NCBI GenBank assembly: GCA_019187185.1
Contig: JABAQU010000002.1
Span: 297,248 to 361,247, forward strand
DNA: 64,000 nucleotides
Reading direction: 5' to 3'
DNA from: Steroidobacteraceae bacterium
GTDB lineage: Bacteria > Pseudomonadota > Gammaproteobacteria > Steroidobacterales > Steroidobacteraceae
The notes under the pieces were generated by a model, which was not told where the DNA came from, did no database searches, and saw only the letters and a list, made by a program, of their open reading frames with translations. Made by a program: the position numbers and the translations under genes. Shown piece by piece: positions 26,675 to 34,122 of the stretch (position 1 is its first letter; each line of letters starts with the position of its first letter).

Positions 26675-27949
26675 TCAGTCCTCTGCCCGCATGAAAATCG
26701 TCGCCGGGTGCTCGAGCAAGGACTTGAGCGCCTGGATCATGGAAGCGGCATCGAAGCCGTCCACGAACCGATGATCGAACGACGAAGAGAGATTCATCAT
26801 ACGCCGGATCGCGATCGCGCCGCCGTGCACGACCGGGCGATCCACCGCCTTGTTCACGCCGACGATCGCCACCTCGGGCGCATTGATGACCGGCGTCGAG
26901 GCGATGCCGCCGAGCCGGCCGAGGCTCGTCACCGTGATCGTCGAGCCCGAGAGTTCCTCGCGCGGCGACTTGTTGCGGCGCGCGCGATCGGACACCTCGC
27001 GGATGGCGGCGGCGAGTTCCCGCAGGGACATCGCCTCGGCGTGACGCACCACGGGCACCTTGAGGCCGTCCGGCGTCTGCGTGGCGATGCCGAGATGCAG
27101 CGCCGCATGCTGGACGACGACGTTGCGCTCGGCGTCGTGCAGCGCATTGCACTGGGGAAAGCCCGGCAGTACGCGCGCGAGCGCGAGGCCGAAGAACGGC
27201 AGCAGCGTCAGCGAAGGTGTGCCCTGCGGTGCCGATGCGTTCAGGTGCTCGCGCAGCGCCTCGAGCTCTGTGACATCGACTTCCTCGACATAGGCGAAGT
27301 GCGGGATGTTGCGCTTCGCCTCGCTCATGCGCTGGGCGATCACGCGGCGCAGGCCGATGATCTTCACCTCCGTCGTGCCGTCCCGCCGCGCCCGCGCCGG
27401 CACCGGCTGCCCGCGGGCAACGACGCCCGTCGCGCTGCCGGCCGCCGCAGATTCAAAGTCCGCGCGCGTGATGCGCCCGCCCGGGCCGCTGCCCGCGATG
27501 GTACGCAGGTCGATGCCGGCTTCCTGCGCACGACGCCGCGTGGCCGGCGAAGCCATGACGCGCGCGGGCGCGGGCACAGCCGGTCGCGCGGGCGCCGCCG
27601 CCGGCGCCGCGGTAACGGCAGCGAGTGCGGCTGTCGTTGCAGGCGCAGGGGCGGATTTGGCGGCGCTCGCGGCAGAGACGGTGGCGACACCATCGGCCGC
27701 GGCTTCGCTCCCGGTGTCGAACACGATCAGCTCGGAGCCCACGGCGACCATCTCGCCCGGTTCCCCGCGCGTGCGCACGACCTTTCCCGAGACCGGCGAT
27801 GGCACCTCGATCGCGGCTTTCTCGGTCATGACGTCCGCGATGATCTGGTCTTCCGCAACCGTGTCTCCCGGCTTGACGTGCCAGGCCAGGATCTCGGCGG
27901 ACACCGTGCCCTCACCGAGGTCGGGCATCTTGAATACGTAGTTCGCCAT
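26675..27949 (-). CDS. bkdB: Branched-chain 2-oxo acid dehydrogenase E2 (lipoamide acyltransferase)
   Basis: A 424-residue E2 core. One lipoyl domain (1-80, lipoyl lysine in VMTEKAAIE), an Ala/Pro linker, an E3-binding domain (about 130-165, ASPATRRRAQEAGIDL and GPGGRITRADF) and the acyltransferase domain with DHRFVDGFDAA near the C-terminus. A single lipoyl domain and about 424 residues match Pseudomonas BkdB. No lipoamide dehydrogenase (E3) gene is in this operon, so E3 must come from elsewhere. Confidence 0.92.
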   Translation of the reverse strand: MANYVFKMPDLGEGTVSAEILAWHVKPGDTVAEDQIIADVMTEKAAIEVPSPVSGKVVRTRGEPGEMVAVGSELIVFDTGSEAAADGVATVSAASAAKSAPAPATTAALAAVTAAPAAAPARPAVPAPARVMASPATRRRAQEAGIDLRTIAGSGPGGRITRADFESAAAGSATGVVARGQPVPARARRDGTTEVKIIGLRRVIAQRMSEAKRNIPHFAYVEEVDVTELEALREHLNASAPQGTPSLTLLPFFGLALARVLPGFPQCNALHDAERNVVVQHAALHLGIATQTPDGLKVPVVRHAEAMSLRELAAAIREVSDRARRNKSPREELSGSTITVTSLGRLGGIASTPVINAPEVAIVGVNKAVDRPVVHGGAIAIRRMMNLSSSFDHRFVDGFDAASMIQALKSLLEHPATIFMRAED

Positions 27950-27964
27950 GGCGCCCCCGCGCGC

Positions 27965-28981
27965 TCAGCTCGCCGACATGAGGGCCTCGAGCGCGCTCGC
28001 GACGCGCTTCTGGCCCGGAAAGTATTCCCATTCGAAGGCGTGCGGATACGGTGTGTCCCAGCCGCCGACACGCCCGATCGGCGCTTCGAGCTGCCAGAAA
28101 CACTCCTCCTGCACGGTCGCCGCGATCTCGGCGCCGAAGCCGCCGAAACGCGTCGCCTCGTGCACGATGAGGCAGCGGCCGGTGCGCTTCACCGATTCGC
28201 ACAAAGTCTCGGCATCGAGCGGCACGATCGTGCGCACGTCGATGATTTCCGCATCGAGGCCGAGCGCGTTCGCCGCCGCCTCGGCGACATGCACCATCGT
28301 GCCGTACGCGATGATGGTCGCGTCCCTGCCCGCGCGCACGATCTCGGCCTTGCTGATCGGCACGGTGTAGTGCCCCTCGGGCACTTCGCCGCGCGCGTGC
28401 GCGCTCCACGGCACGGCAGGCTTGTCCGGATCGCCGTCGAACGGCCCGTTGTAGAGCCGCTTCGGCTCGAGGAAGATCACCGGATCGTCGTCCTCGATCG
28501 CCGATATCAGCAGGCCCTTGGCGTCGTACGGGTTCGACGGCATCACCACCTTGATGCCGCAGATGTGCGCGAAGATTGCCTCGGGGCTCTGCGAGTGGGT
28601 CTGGCCGCCGCGAATGCCGCCGCCGCAAGGCGTGCGGATCGTCACCGGCGCATAGAATTCCCCGGCGCTGCGATAGCGCAGGCGCGCGAGCTCGCTGACG
28701 ATCTGGTCGTAGCCCGGATAGATGTAGTCCGCGAACTGGATCTCGGCGACCGGGCGCAGTCCGTTCACCGCCATGCCGATCGCGCTCGCCACGATGCCGA
28801 GCTCGGAGATCGGCGTATCGAGCACGCGATGTTCGCCGTACTTGCGCTGCAGGCCGTCGGTCGTGCGGAACACGCCGCCGAAGTATCCGACGTCCTCGCC
28901 GAGCACCACGACGCCCGGGTCGCGGTCGAGCATGACGTCCATCGCCGAGTTCAGCGCCTGGATCATGTTCATCTTGGCCAC
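27965..28981 (-). CDS. bkdA2: Branched-chain 2-oxo acid dehydrogenase E1 beta subunit
   Basis: A 338-residue transketolase-like beta subunit: LGEDVGYFGGVFRTTDGLQ, DTPISELGIVASAIGMA, QFADYIYPGYDQIVSE and the C-terminal HEATRFGGFGAEIAATVQE. With the alpha subunit it decarboxylates branched-chain keto acids on TPP. It starts 3 bp after the E1 alpha stop. Confidence 0.94.
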   Translation of the reverse strand: MAKMNMIQALNSAMDVMLDRDPGVVVLGEDVGYFGGVFRTTDGLQRKYGEHRVLDTPISELGIVASAIGMAVNGLRPVAEIQFADYIYPGYDQIVSELARLRYRSAGEFYAPVTIRTPCGGGIRGGQTHSQSPEAIFAHICGIKVVMPSNPYDAKGLLISAIEDDDPVIFLEPKRLYNGPFDGDPDKPAVPWSAHARGEVPEGHYTVPISKAEIVRAGRDATIIAYGTMVHVAEAAANALGLDAEIIDVRTIVPLDAETLCESVKRTGRCLIVHEATRFGGFGAEIAATVQEECFWQLEAPIGRVGGWDTPYPHAFEWEYFPGQKRVASALEALMSAS

Positions 28982-28984
28982 GGC

Positions 28985-30226
28985 TCAGCCCCTCTCCGCG
29001 CGCAGCTGGTCGCGCTGGCGCGCGAGATGCGCCGGCATGTCCTTGAACACGTCCTCGAACATGAGGTCCGGATCGAGCCGCGGCCCCTCGTTCAACGTGC
29101 CGTATTGCGTGGCCGCTTTCCACGACGCGCCCACTTCGTCCTCGAGCTCCTTCGTGAGCGCCGCGTGGCGTTCTTCGGTCCAGGCACCCTGGGCAATGAG
29201 ATGCTCCTTCAGGCGATCGACCGGATCGCCGAGCGGCCACGACAGGTACTCGTCCTTCGGCCGGTAGCGCGACGGATCGTCGCTCGTGGAATGCGCGGCG
29301 GCCCGATAGGTGACATGTTCGATCAGCGTCGGCCCGCCGCCCTTGCGCGCCCGGTCGGCGGCCCATTGGGTGACGGCATACACCGCGAGGAAATCGTTGC
29401 CGTCGACGCGGATGCCCGGCACGCCGTAGCCCGGGCCGCGCGCCGCGAACGTGGATTTCTCGCCACCCGCGAAACCCTGGAACGTCGAGATCGCCCACTG
29501 GTTGTTGACGATATTGAGCAGCACGGGCGCCTGGTACACCTCGGCGAACACCATGCCCGCGTGGAAGTCGCCCTCGGCGCTCGAGCCCTCGCCGATCCAG
29601 GTGGACGCCACGTGGTCCTCGCCCTTGATCGCCGCTGCCATCGCCCAGCCGACGGCCTGCGGGAACTGGGTCGTGAGGTTGCCCGAAATCGAGAAAATGT
29701 TGCCCTGGCGCCAGTGATACATCACGGGCAACTGGCGTCCCTTGCACATGTCGCGCGTGTTCGACAACAACTGGCACATGAGCTCGACGAGCGGCCGCCC
29801 GCGCACCATGTAAAGGCCCTGGTTGCGGTAGGACGGGAACAGCATGTCCCCCGGCCGCAGCGCCATCGCCTGCGCGACCGAGACCGCCTCCTCGCCGTAG
29901 GAGCGCATGTAGAAGGAGATGCGGCCCTGGCGCTGGGTGCGCTGCATGCGCTCGTCGAAGACGCGCGTGAGCAGCATGTGGCGCAAACCGGCCTGCAGCA
30001 CTTCCGGCTCGAGGTGCGGGTCCCACGCGCCGACGGCGCTGTGATTGTCGTCCAGCACGCGCACGAGGCCGGTGGCGAGCGGCAGCGTGGCCTGCGCGGA
30101 AATGCGCACATCCGGCTTTGGCTGGGCGCCGGCCGGTTGCAGCTTGAGATAGCTGAAATCCGACTTGTTGCCCGGCCGTGCCGGCGGTTTTGGAACGTGC
30201 AGCCTCGAACGCAGTCGACTCGGCAT
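28985..30226 (-). CDS. bkdA1: Branched-chain 2-oxo acid dehydrogenase E1 alpha subunit
   Basis: A 413-residue TPP-binding subunit, the first gene of the bkd operon. The TPP motif is GEGSSAEGDFHAGMVF...NN. The loop YRAAAHSTSDDPSRYR matches the branched-chain (not pyruvate) E1 alpha loop, which distinguishes this complex from pyruvate dehydrogenase. Length matches Pseudomonas BkdA1 (410). GGGAG lies upstream of ATG 30226. The operon order alpha, beta, E2, ilvE describes transamination followed by oxidative decarboxylation to acyl-CoA. Confidence 0.94.
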   Translation of the reverse strand: MPSRLRSRLHVPKPPARPGNKSDFSYLKLQPAGAQPKPDVRISAQATLPLATGLVRVLDDNHSAVGAWDPHLEPEVLQAGLRHMLLTRVFDERMQRTQRQGRISFYMRSYGEEAVSVAQAMALRPGDMLFPSYRNQGLYMVRGRPLVELMCQLLSNTRDMCKGRQLPVMYHWRQGNIFSISGNLTTQFPQAVGWAMAAAIKGEDHVASTWIGEGSSAEGDFHAGMVFAEVYQAPVLLNIVNNQWAISTFQGFAGGEKSTFAARGPGYGVPGIRVDGNDFLAVYAVTQWAADRARKGGGPTLIEHVTYRAAAHSTSDDPSRYRPKDEYLSWPLGDPVDRLKEHLIAQGAWTEERHAALTKELEDEVGASWKAATQYGTLNEGPRLDPDLMFEDVFKDMPAHLARQRDQLRAERG

Positions 30227-30312
30227 GTCGCGACTCCCGGGACCCCACCGCCCACTATGCGCCAGTCACCCGCCCACTGCATTGCAAAGATGACCGGAAA
30301 AGACGAGGATTT

Positions 30313-30326
30313 GGAACGTACATTCC
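30313..30326. promoter_or_regulatory. Candidate BkdR operator (palindrome)
   Basis: GGAACGTACATTCC is a 14-bp palindrome with one mismatched pair, centred on GTAC. It lies in the short divergent region between bkdA1 and the Lrp-type regulator, 25 bp before the regulator's ATG. Lrp/AsnC proteins bind such symmetric sites and commonly autoregulate. Confidence 0.45.
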
Positions 30327-30350
30327 GATTTTCGCATGTTCGAGGCAAGA

Positions 30351-30827
30351 ATGGACCACCCCGGGCTCGACCGCATCGACCTGCGAATTCTCGACGTCCT
30401 GCAGAGGGAAGGCGCCCTGTCCGCCGCCGAACTCGCCGAGCGCGTGGATCTCGCCGTCACCACATGCTGGCGGCGCGTGAAGCGCCTCGAGGGGGACGGC
30501 GTGATCCGCGAGCGGGTCGCCCTGCTCGACCGCGAGAAGGTGGGCCTCGGGGTCACGGTCTTCGCCCACGTGAAGCTCGTCGCCCACGGCCGGGACAACC
30601 TCGGGCGCTTCGACCAGGCGATCCGCCGCCATCCCGAAGTGCTCGAGTGCTACACGCTGATGGGCGATTGGGACTTCCTGCTGCGCATCGTCGCGCGCGA
30701 CATCAAGGCCTACGAGGCGTTCTTCCTCGACCACCTGTCAAAGATTCCCGGCATCCAGTCGTTCAGCTCCTCGATCGCGATGACGGTCGTGAAGGAGACG
30801 ACGCAGCTGCCGATCCTGCGGCGCTGA
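30351..30827 (+). CDS. bkdR: Lrp/AsnC-family regulator, probable BkdR
   Basis: A 158-residue protein: N-terminal winged helix-turn-helix (LDRIDLRILDVLQREGALSAAELAERV...CWRRVKRLEGDGVI, residues about 5-60) and a C-terminal RAM effector domain (VFAHVKL, VLECYTLMGDWDFLLRIV). It is divergent from the bkd operon, exactly as bkdR in Pseudomonas, where branched-chain amino acids act as effectors. ATG 30351 has GAGG at 30342-30345; ATG 30336 is in frame but has no ribosome binding site. Confidence 0.88.
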   Translation: MDHPGLDRIDLRILDVLQREGALSAAELAERVDLAVTTCWRRVKRLEGDGVIRERVALLDREKVGLGVTVFAHVKLVAHGRDNLGRFDQAIRRHPEVLECYTLMGDWDFLLRIVARDIKAYEAFFLDHLSKIPGIQSFSSSIAMTVVKETTQLPILRR

Positions 30828-30959
30828 AACGGCTGCGCGCCCGGCAGGGAAGCCGGCGCACCATGATTTCCCGCGATGCAGTTCCCTGCTTGCAGGAGGT
30901 GTCCGGACAGAAAGTCGAATGGCGTGCGGACGTCACAGCGAACGGCTGCCACGCATTGG

Positions 30960-31451
30960 TCATTGCGCGGCTGCCAGGCCGAGCAGAACCTCATCGAGCT
31001 GATCAAACGTCTCGTGCATCGCCTCCTGCGCCCCGGTCCCGGCTGCATCCAGTGCTTCCTTCGAGGGATAAAGCTCGTGCACCACGAGCACCGTCACCCC
31101 GTTCTTCTCTTCGAACGTCACCGTCGTCACCGAACCCGCATCGCCACTTTCCTCGTTCGTCCACACGATCTTCCGGTCCGGCACGACCTCGAGATACTGG
31201 CCGTAAAAGTCCATCCCGTCGCCGAAGTTCAGGCGATACCGCCCGCCGACGCGCACGTCCATGTCGCAGGAATGCAAGGTCATTCCCATCGACCTCGGCA
31301 CCCACCACTGCCTGAACAACTCCGGTTGCGTCCAGGCCTTGAACACGAGACGCGCCGGCGCGGCGAAAGCCCGCGTCACCACCACCTCACGATCGGCAGT
31401 CCGCTCGACGGTAGTGGGCTTCACGCTACTATTTTCCTTTGCGGCGGCCAT
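30960..31451 (-). CDS. SRPBCC/AHSA1-like domain protein
   Basis: A 163-residue START-like fold protein (VTRAFAAPARLVFKAWTQPELFRQWWVP, GGRYRLNFGDG, VTTVTFEEKNGVTVLVV), the AHSA1 or activator-of-Hsp90-like family. Such proteins often bind hydrophobic ligands and are typically encoded behind an ArsR-type repressor, as here, with 23 bp of overlap. The ligand is unknown. Confidence 0.88.
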   Translation of the reverse strand: MAAAKENSSVKPTTVERTADREVVVTRAFAAPARLVFKAWTQPELFRQWWVPRSMGMTLHSCDMDVRVGGRYRLNFGDGMDFYGQYLEVVPDRKIVWTNEESGDAGSVTTVTFEEKNGVTVLVVHELYPSKEALDAAGTGAQEAMHETFDQLDEVLLGLAAAQ

Positions 31452-31794
31452 GTCGTCTCTCCTTCGACTTGAGTTCTGCGATTACGCGATCCAGCGCGTC
31501 GAACCTTGCTGACCAGAGTTGGTGGAATCGCTCGATCCAGGCAGCCTCCTCCTCGAGCCGGCACACCCCGAGCCGACACCTGCGCACGCGCCCAACCTTC
31601 TCCGTTACGACGAGCCCGGCGCCTTCGAGCACGCTGACATGCTTCTTCATGCCCGTGAGCGTCATCTCGAACCTGCCGGCGAGGTCGGTGATCGAGGCGT
31701 CGCCGCGCGCGAGTTGCTCGAGCACGCCGCGCCGGGTGGCGTCGGCCAGGGCCGCAAAGGCCGTGTTGAAGTGCATGCCCTGATACTGAACCAT
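31429..31794 (-). CDS. ArsR-family transcriptional repressor
   Basis: A 121-residue winged-helix protein (AALADATRRGVLEQLARGDASITDLAGRFEMTLTGMKKHVSVLEGAGLV). It lacks the CxC metal site of ArsR/SmtB in the recognition helix, so it is probably not a metal sensor; it belongs to the group paired with SRPBCC proteins. ATG 31794 gives the MVxY N-terminus common in that group. A second ATG (31776) is possible. The first codons lie inside a perfect inverted repeat, probably its own operator. Confidence 0.88.
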   Translation of the reverse strand: MVQYQGMHFNTAFAALADATRRGVLEQLARGDASITDLAGRFEMTLTGMKKHVSVLEGAGLVVTEKVGRVRRCRLGVCRLEEEAAWIERFHQLWSARFDALDRVIAELKSKERRHGRRKGK

Positions 31795-31806
31795 ACGGTT
31801 CAGTAT
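31783..31806. promoter_or_regulatory. Perfect 10-4-10 inverted repeat over the ArsR start codon
   Basis: ATACTGAACC (31783-31792) and GGTTCAGTAT (31797-31806) are exact inverted arms separated by ATAC. The repeat contains codons 1-4 of the arsR-type gene and the bases just before them, so a bound repressor would block transcription initiation or early elongation. Confidence 0.7.
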
Positions 31807-32052
31807 TGCGGATCCCCCCGGCGGGAATCAACCATCAACCCTTGGACACCTGTGCATGGGACCGCGCGGACGCGGAACGGCATTGCCGAGATCGATTCGA
31901 GCCGTCCCGTGCCGGGCAACCCCGCAGTCATACAGGGTCCGGTCGCGATCAGCAGTCCCGGGATGGGCGAGCAGCAGGTACTCGTCGGCAGTTCCAGGCG
32001 GTCCAGCCACCTTCCGCGGACCCATGACTGCAACCCGCAAGAGCGAAAGCAG
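31807..32052. other. Intergenic stretch without a recognisable gene
   Basis: These 246 bp lie between the ArsR operator and the end of the next minus-strand lipoprotein gene. Small frames on both strands show no recognisable domain, signal or ribosome binding site. Base composition is lower in GC than the surrounding core genes. I see no tRNA, terminator with a T-run, or transposon end. Confidence 0.5.
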
Positions 32053-32550
32053 TCACGGCTCTTGTGCTGGAATGGAACGGGAATCAGCCTCGAGATCGAT
32101 CTCCCGCCAACCCTCCGGCAGGGCCTGTTGCTCGCAATACCGCATCTGCGATTGCCAGCCTGATTCCTCTGTCCGCCGAAAGGATTCTGGCGTGAGGAGC
32201 TCCCAAAGGACCGACGTGCGCAGCCTCTCGCCGGATCCGATGACCACACACTGTTCCACGATGCGGTAGCGGGTCGCACCCATCGATTCGACGGATTCGA
32301 AAACACACTCGGTGCGTGCCCCGTTCAGCCCGCGCGCATGCAACAGCCCGAGCGTGGCGTTCGAGGCCTGTTCACAGGCTGTGTCGCTGGACACATAGAA
32401 CCCCCTGCGCAGCGGGAGATCCTGCGTGGACACCGGCACTCCCGTCGTGTGCACCACGCTCTGCGCAGCAGGCGGCGCGACACTCCCGTCACAAGCGCCG
32501 AGCGCACTCACAGCAACGCAAATGACGCCGGCGAGTCGCCGCGATCCCAT
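32053..32550 (-). CDS. Small predicted lipoprotein of unknown function
   Basis: A 165-residue protein with a signal and lipobox (VSALGAC, Cys about residue 20). The mature part has four more cysteines (SSDTACEQA, ARTECVFE, VEQCVVIG, RYCEQQ) that could form two disulfides. ATG 32550 is chosen because it places the signal correctly; the frame extends upstream without protein-like character. No family recognised. Codon usage is less GC-extreme than that of neighbouring core genes. Confidence 0.6.
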   Translation of the reverse strand: MGSRRLAGVICVAVSALGACDGSVAPPAAQSVVHTTGVPVSTQDLPLRRGFYVSSDTACEQASNATLGLLHARGLNGARTECVFESVESMGATRYRIVEQCVVIGSGERLRTSVLWELLTPESFRRTEESGWQSQMRYCEQQALPEGWREIDLEADSRSIPAQEP

Positions 32551-32821
32551 GATTCGGTACCTTGTGGCTCCCGTTGTCGTCATGCTACAACTTCGCCAGC
32601 CTGCCTTGTGCCGGCGAAGACCAACAAGAATGCCCGGGAGCAGGGATCGACATGATGAGCGGTCGCGTGATCCCGGCGGCGTGCCAATGGGCGCCATTCG
32701 GGCCATGTCCCGAAGCGGTGGCTGCATCCAGGCCTCGCAGGGTTCTCGCCCGTCCCGCGTGCATTCAGGATTCGGGGAACAGGCTGCACCGTCGTATTGC
32801 CGATACACGCCGAGGAGAACA

Positions 32822-33586
32822 ATGAACCGTATCGTTTCCAGGGTCGTTTCCATCGTGGCTGCATTTTTCGGCCTCATTTATCTGGCGCCCTCACTTATGC
32901 GAAGCCTGCTGCCGCTGCTGCCCCAGGCGCTCGCCATCAAGATCTTCTACCTGACACCACGCTCCTTCTCGTCACCGATGCAGGCGCTGGTCCAGATGTC
33001 TTTTGGCGTCGTGCTGCTGGTCTTTGCATACCGCAGGTGGCGCACCCCGTCGCGCAGGCTCGCCCAGTACACGAGACATCAGGAGGGAGATGCTGTCCGG
33101 TTCGAGGTACTGCCTGCCACCGCGCCCATCAGCGCACCCGTGACACTCTTTGCCTTGATCTTTGCGGCCGCAATGGTCAGCAGCACGGCGGGCGGCATCT
33201 GGGTCCTTGGAATCTTCTTCGTGGCTGTCGCGGCGCTGCTGCTGCTGGTAGACCAGAGAGGCATCGAGGCCGGTCGGCCGCGCAGCTTCCGGCTGGGGAA
33301 GGACAGCATCGAGTTCAATGGAACCCTCCTGCGCAGAGATGATATCCACCACCTGAAGATCGGGAACAAGTACGCCGGCAATGTCGAGATCGTCTACGAC
33401 GCGGATCGCAGCATACCGACGGGTCGGCTGCTCGGACTTGCGGGGCGGAAGAAGCTGGCCGCGGTCGCTTACCGTATCGAGATCGAGAGCGGTGGCAAGG
33501 CGTACGTCGTCGCCGCAGGTCTCGATGAAGTGACGGCCCGAGGCATTGCAGCCGAGATCACGAAGACCCTGGCGCCGAGTGGCTGA
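32822..33586 (+). CDS. Membrane protein of unknown function
   Basis: A 254-residue protein with about four membrane segments in its first 145 residues (VVSIVAAFFGLIYLAPSL, VQMSFGVVLLVFAY, LFALIFAAAMVSS and VLGIFFVAVAALLLLV). A soluble C-terminal domain of about 100 residues (FRLGKDSIEFNGTLLRRDDIHHLKI...) could be a bacterial PH-like domain. AGGAG at 32813-32817 supports ATG 32822. The 271-bp region before it (from 32551) holds no other gene that I can see. The gene lies in a lower-GC patch beside tRNA-Ser. Confidence 0.65.
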   Translation: MNRIVSRVVSIVAAFFGLIYLAPSLMRSLLPLLPQALAIKIFYLTPRSFSSPMQALVQMSFGVVLLVFAYRRWRTPSRRLAQYTRHQEGDAVRFEVLPATAPISAPVTLFALIFAAAMVSSTAGGIWVLGIFFVAVAALLLLVDQRGIEAGRPRSFRLGKDSIEFNGTLLRRDDIHHLKIGNKYAGNVEIVYDADRSIPTGRLLGLAGRKKLAAVAYRIEIESGGKAYVVAAGLDEVTARGIAAEITKTLAPSG

Positions 33587-33643
33587 TCAGACAGGCACTG
33601 ACGGCATTTCCTGGGGTGGCCGATTCAGCCTGAAGTCGATGGT

Positions 33644-33734
33644 TGGCGGAGAGAGAGGGATTCGAACCCTCGAAGGGCTTTTGGCCCTTACACCCTTAGC
33701 AGGGGTGCGCCTTCGACCACTCGGCCATCTCTCC
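33644..33734 (-). tRNA. tRNA-Ser (anticodon GCT)
   Basis: On the minus strand GGAGAGA pairs with TCTCTCC to form the acceptor stem, followed by G and an encoded CCA. The anticodon arm is CACCC-CTGCTAA-GGGTG, with anticodon GCT reading AGC/AGU. The long variable arm (AGGGCCAAAAGCCCT) is class II, as expected for serine. The T arm has GGTTCGAATCC. Length is 91 nt. It follows csrA, the same order as in Pseudomonas. Confidence 0.97.
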
Positions 33735-33753
33735 GGGTCGCGGGAAGGGGCGC

Positions 33754-33782
33754 ATGATACTGTCCGGGCACCGGACAGGCAA
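33754..33782 (-). promoter_or_regulatory. tRNA-Ser promoter
   Basis: On the minus strand a -35 TTGCCT (33782-33777) and a -10 TATCAT (33759-33754) are separated by exactly 17 bp, about 19 nt before the mature tRNA 5' end. A GC-rich discriminator (GCGCCCC) follows the -10, typical of stringently controlled stable-RNA promoters. The spacer is filled by a perfect inverted repeat, CTGTCCGG-GCA-CCGGACAG (33760-33778). Confidence 0.65.
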
Positions 33783-33799
33783 AAGGGCCAAGTGAGGCG

Positions 33800-33823
33800 G
33801 CCGGGCTCGGGACGAGGCCCGGC
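33800..33823 (-). terminator. Weak hairpin downstream of csrA
   Basis: GCCGGGC (33800-33806) and GCCCGGC (33817-33823) form a 7-bp GC stem 8 bp beyond the csrA stop. The only T-run (TTTT) lies some distance further on, so this is at best an imperfect intrinsic terminator separating csrA from tRNA-Ser. Confidence 0.3.
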
Positions 33824-33831
33824 GGTAAGGC

Positions 33832-34041
33832 TCAGCCGGTCGCGTAGGACGCGTCGTTGCCGGCGGACTCGTCCTTTTCCTCGCGCTGGATGCGCTCGTA
33901 GATTTCTTCGCGGTGGACCGACACGGACTTCGGCGCGTTCACGCCGACGCGGACCTGGTTGCCCTTGACTCCGAGCACGGTGACGGTGACTTCGTCACCG
34001 ATCATCAGGGCTTCGCCGACCCGCCTCGTCAGAATCAACAT
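33832..34041 (-). CDS. csrA: Carbon storage regulator CsrA (RsmA)
   Basis: A 69-residue RNA-binding regulator starting [18 protein letters not shown], with [28 protein letters not shown] covering the conserved core, including the RNA-contacting arginine in HREEI. It represses or activates mRNAs with GGA motifs. GGAGGAAGG precedes ATG 34041. Upstream residues of the open frame are not part of the protein. Confidence 0.96.
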   Translation of the reverse strand: MLILTRRVGEALMIGDEVTVTVLGVKGNQVRVGVNAPKSVSVHREEIYERIQREEKDESAGNDASYATG

Positions 34042-34122
34042 CGCGGCCTTCCTCCATGGAATGTGGCATGCCGTCCGACGCAATGTAGCGACTAGCCCCC
34101 CGTGCGCCTATCGGAGAAACCC

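Noticed and set aside
30828..30959. Terminator between bkdR and the SRPBCC gene
   Set aside because: A short CCGGC/GCCGG stem is present, but it has no T-run in either direction, so I could not support a terminator.
26624..31315. A 1563-codon plus-strand open frame
   Set aside because: It runs antisense through ilvE, bkdB, bkdA2 and bkdA1, all with clear family motifs. Its own translation is Arg/His-rich with no recognisable domain, a typical high-GC shadow frame.
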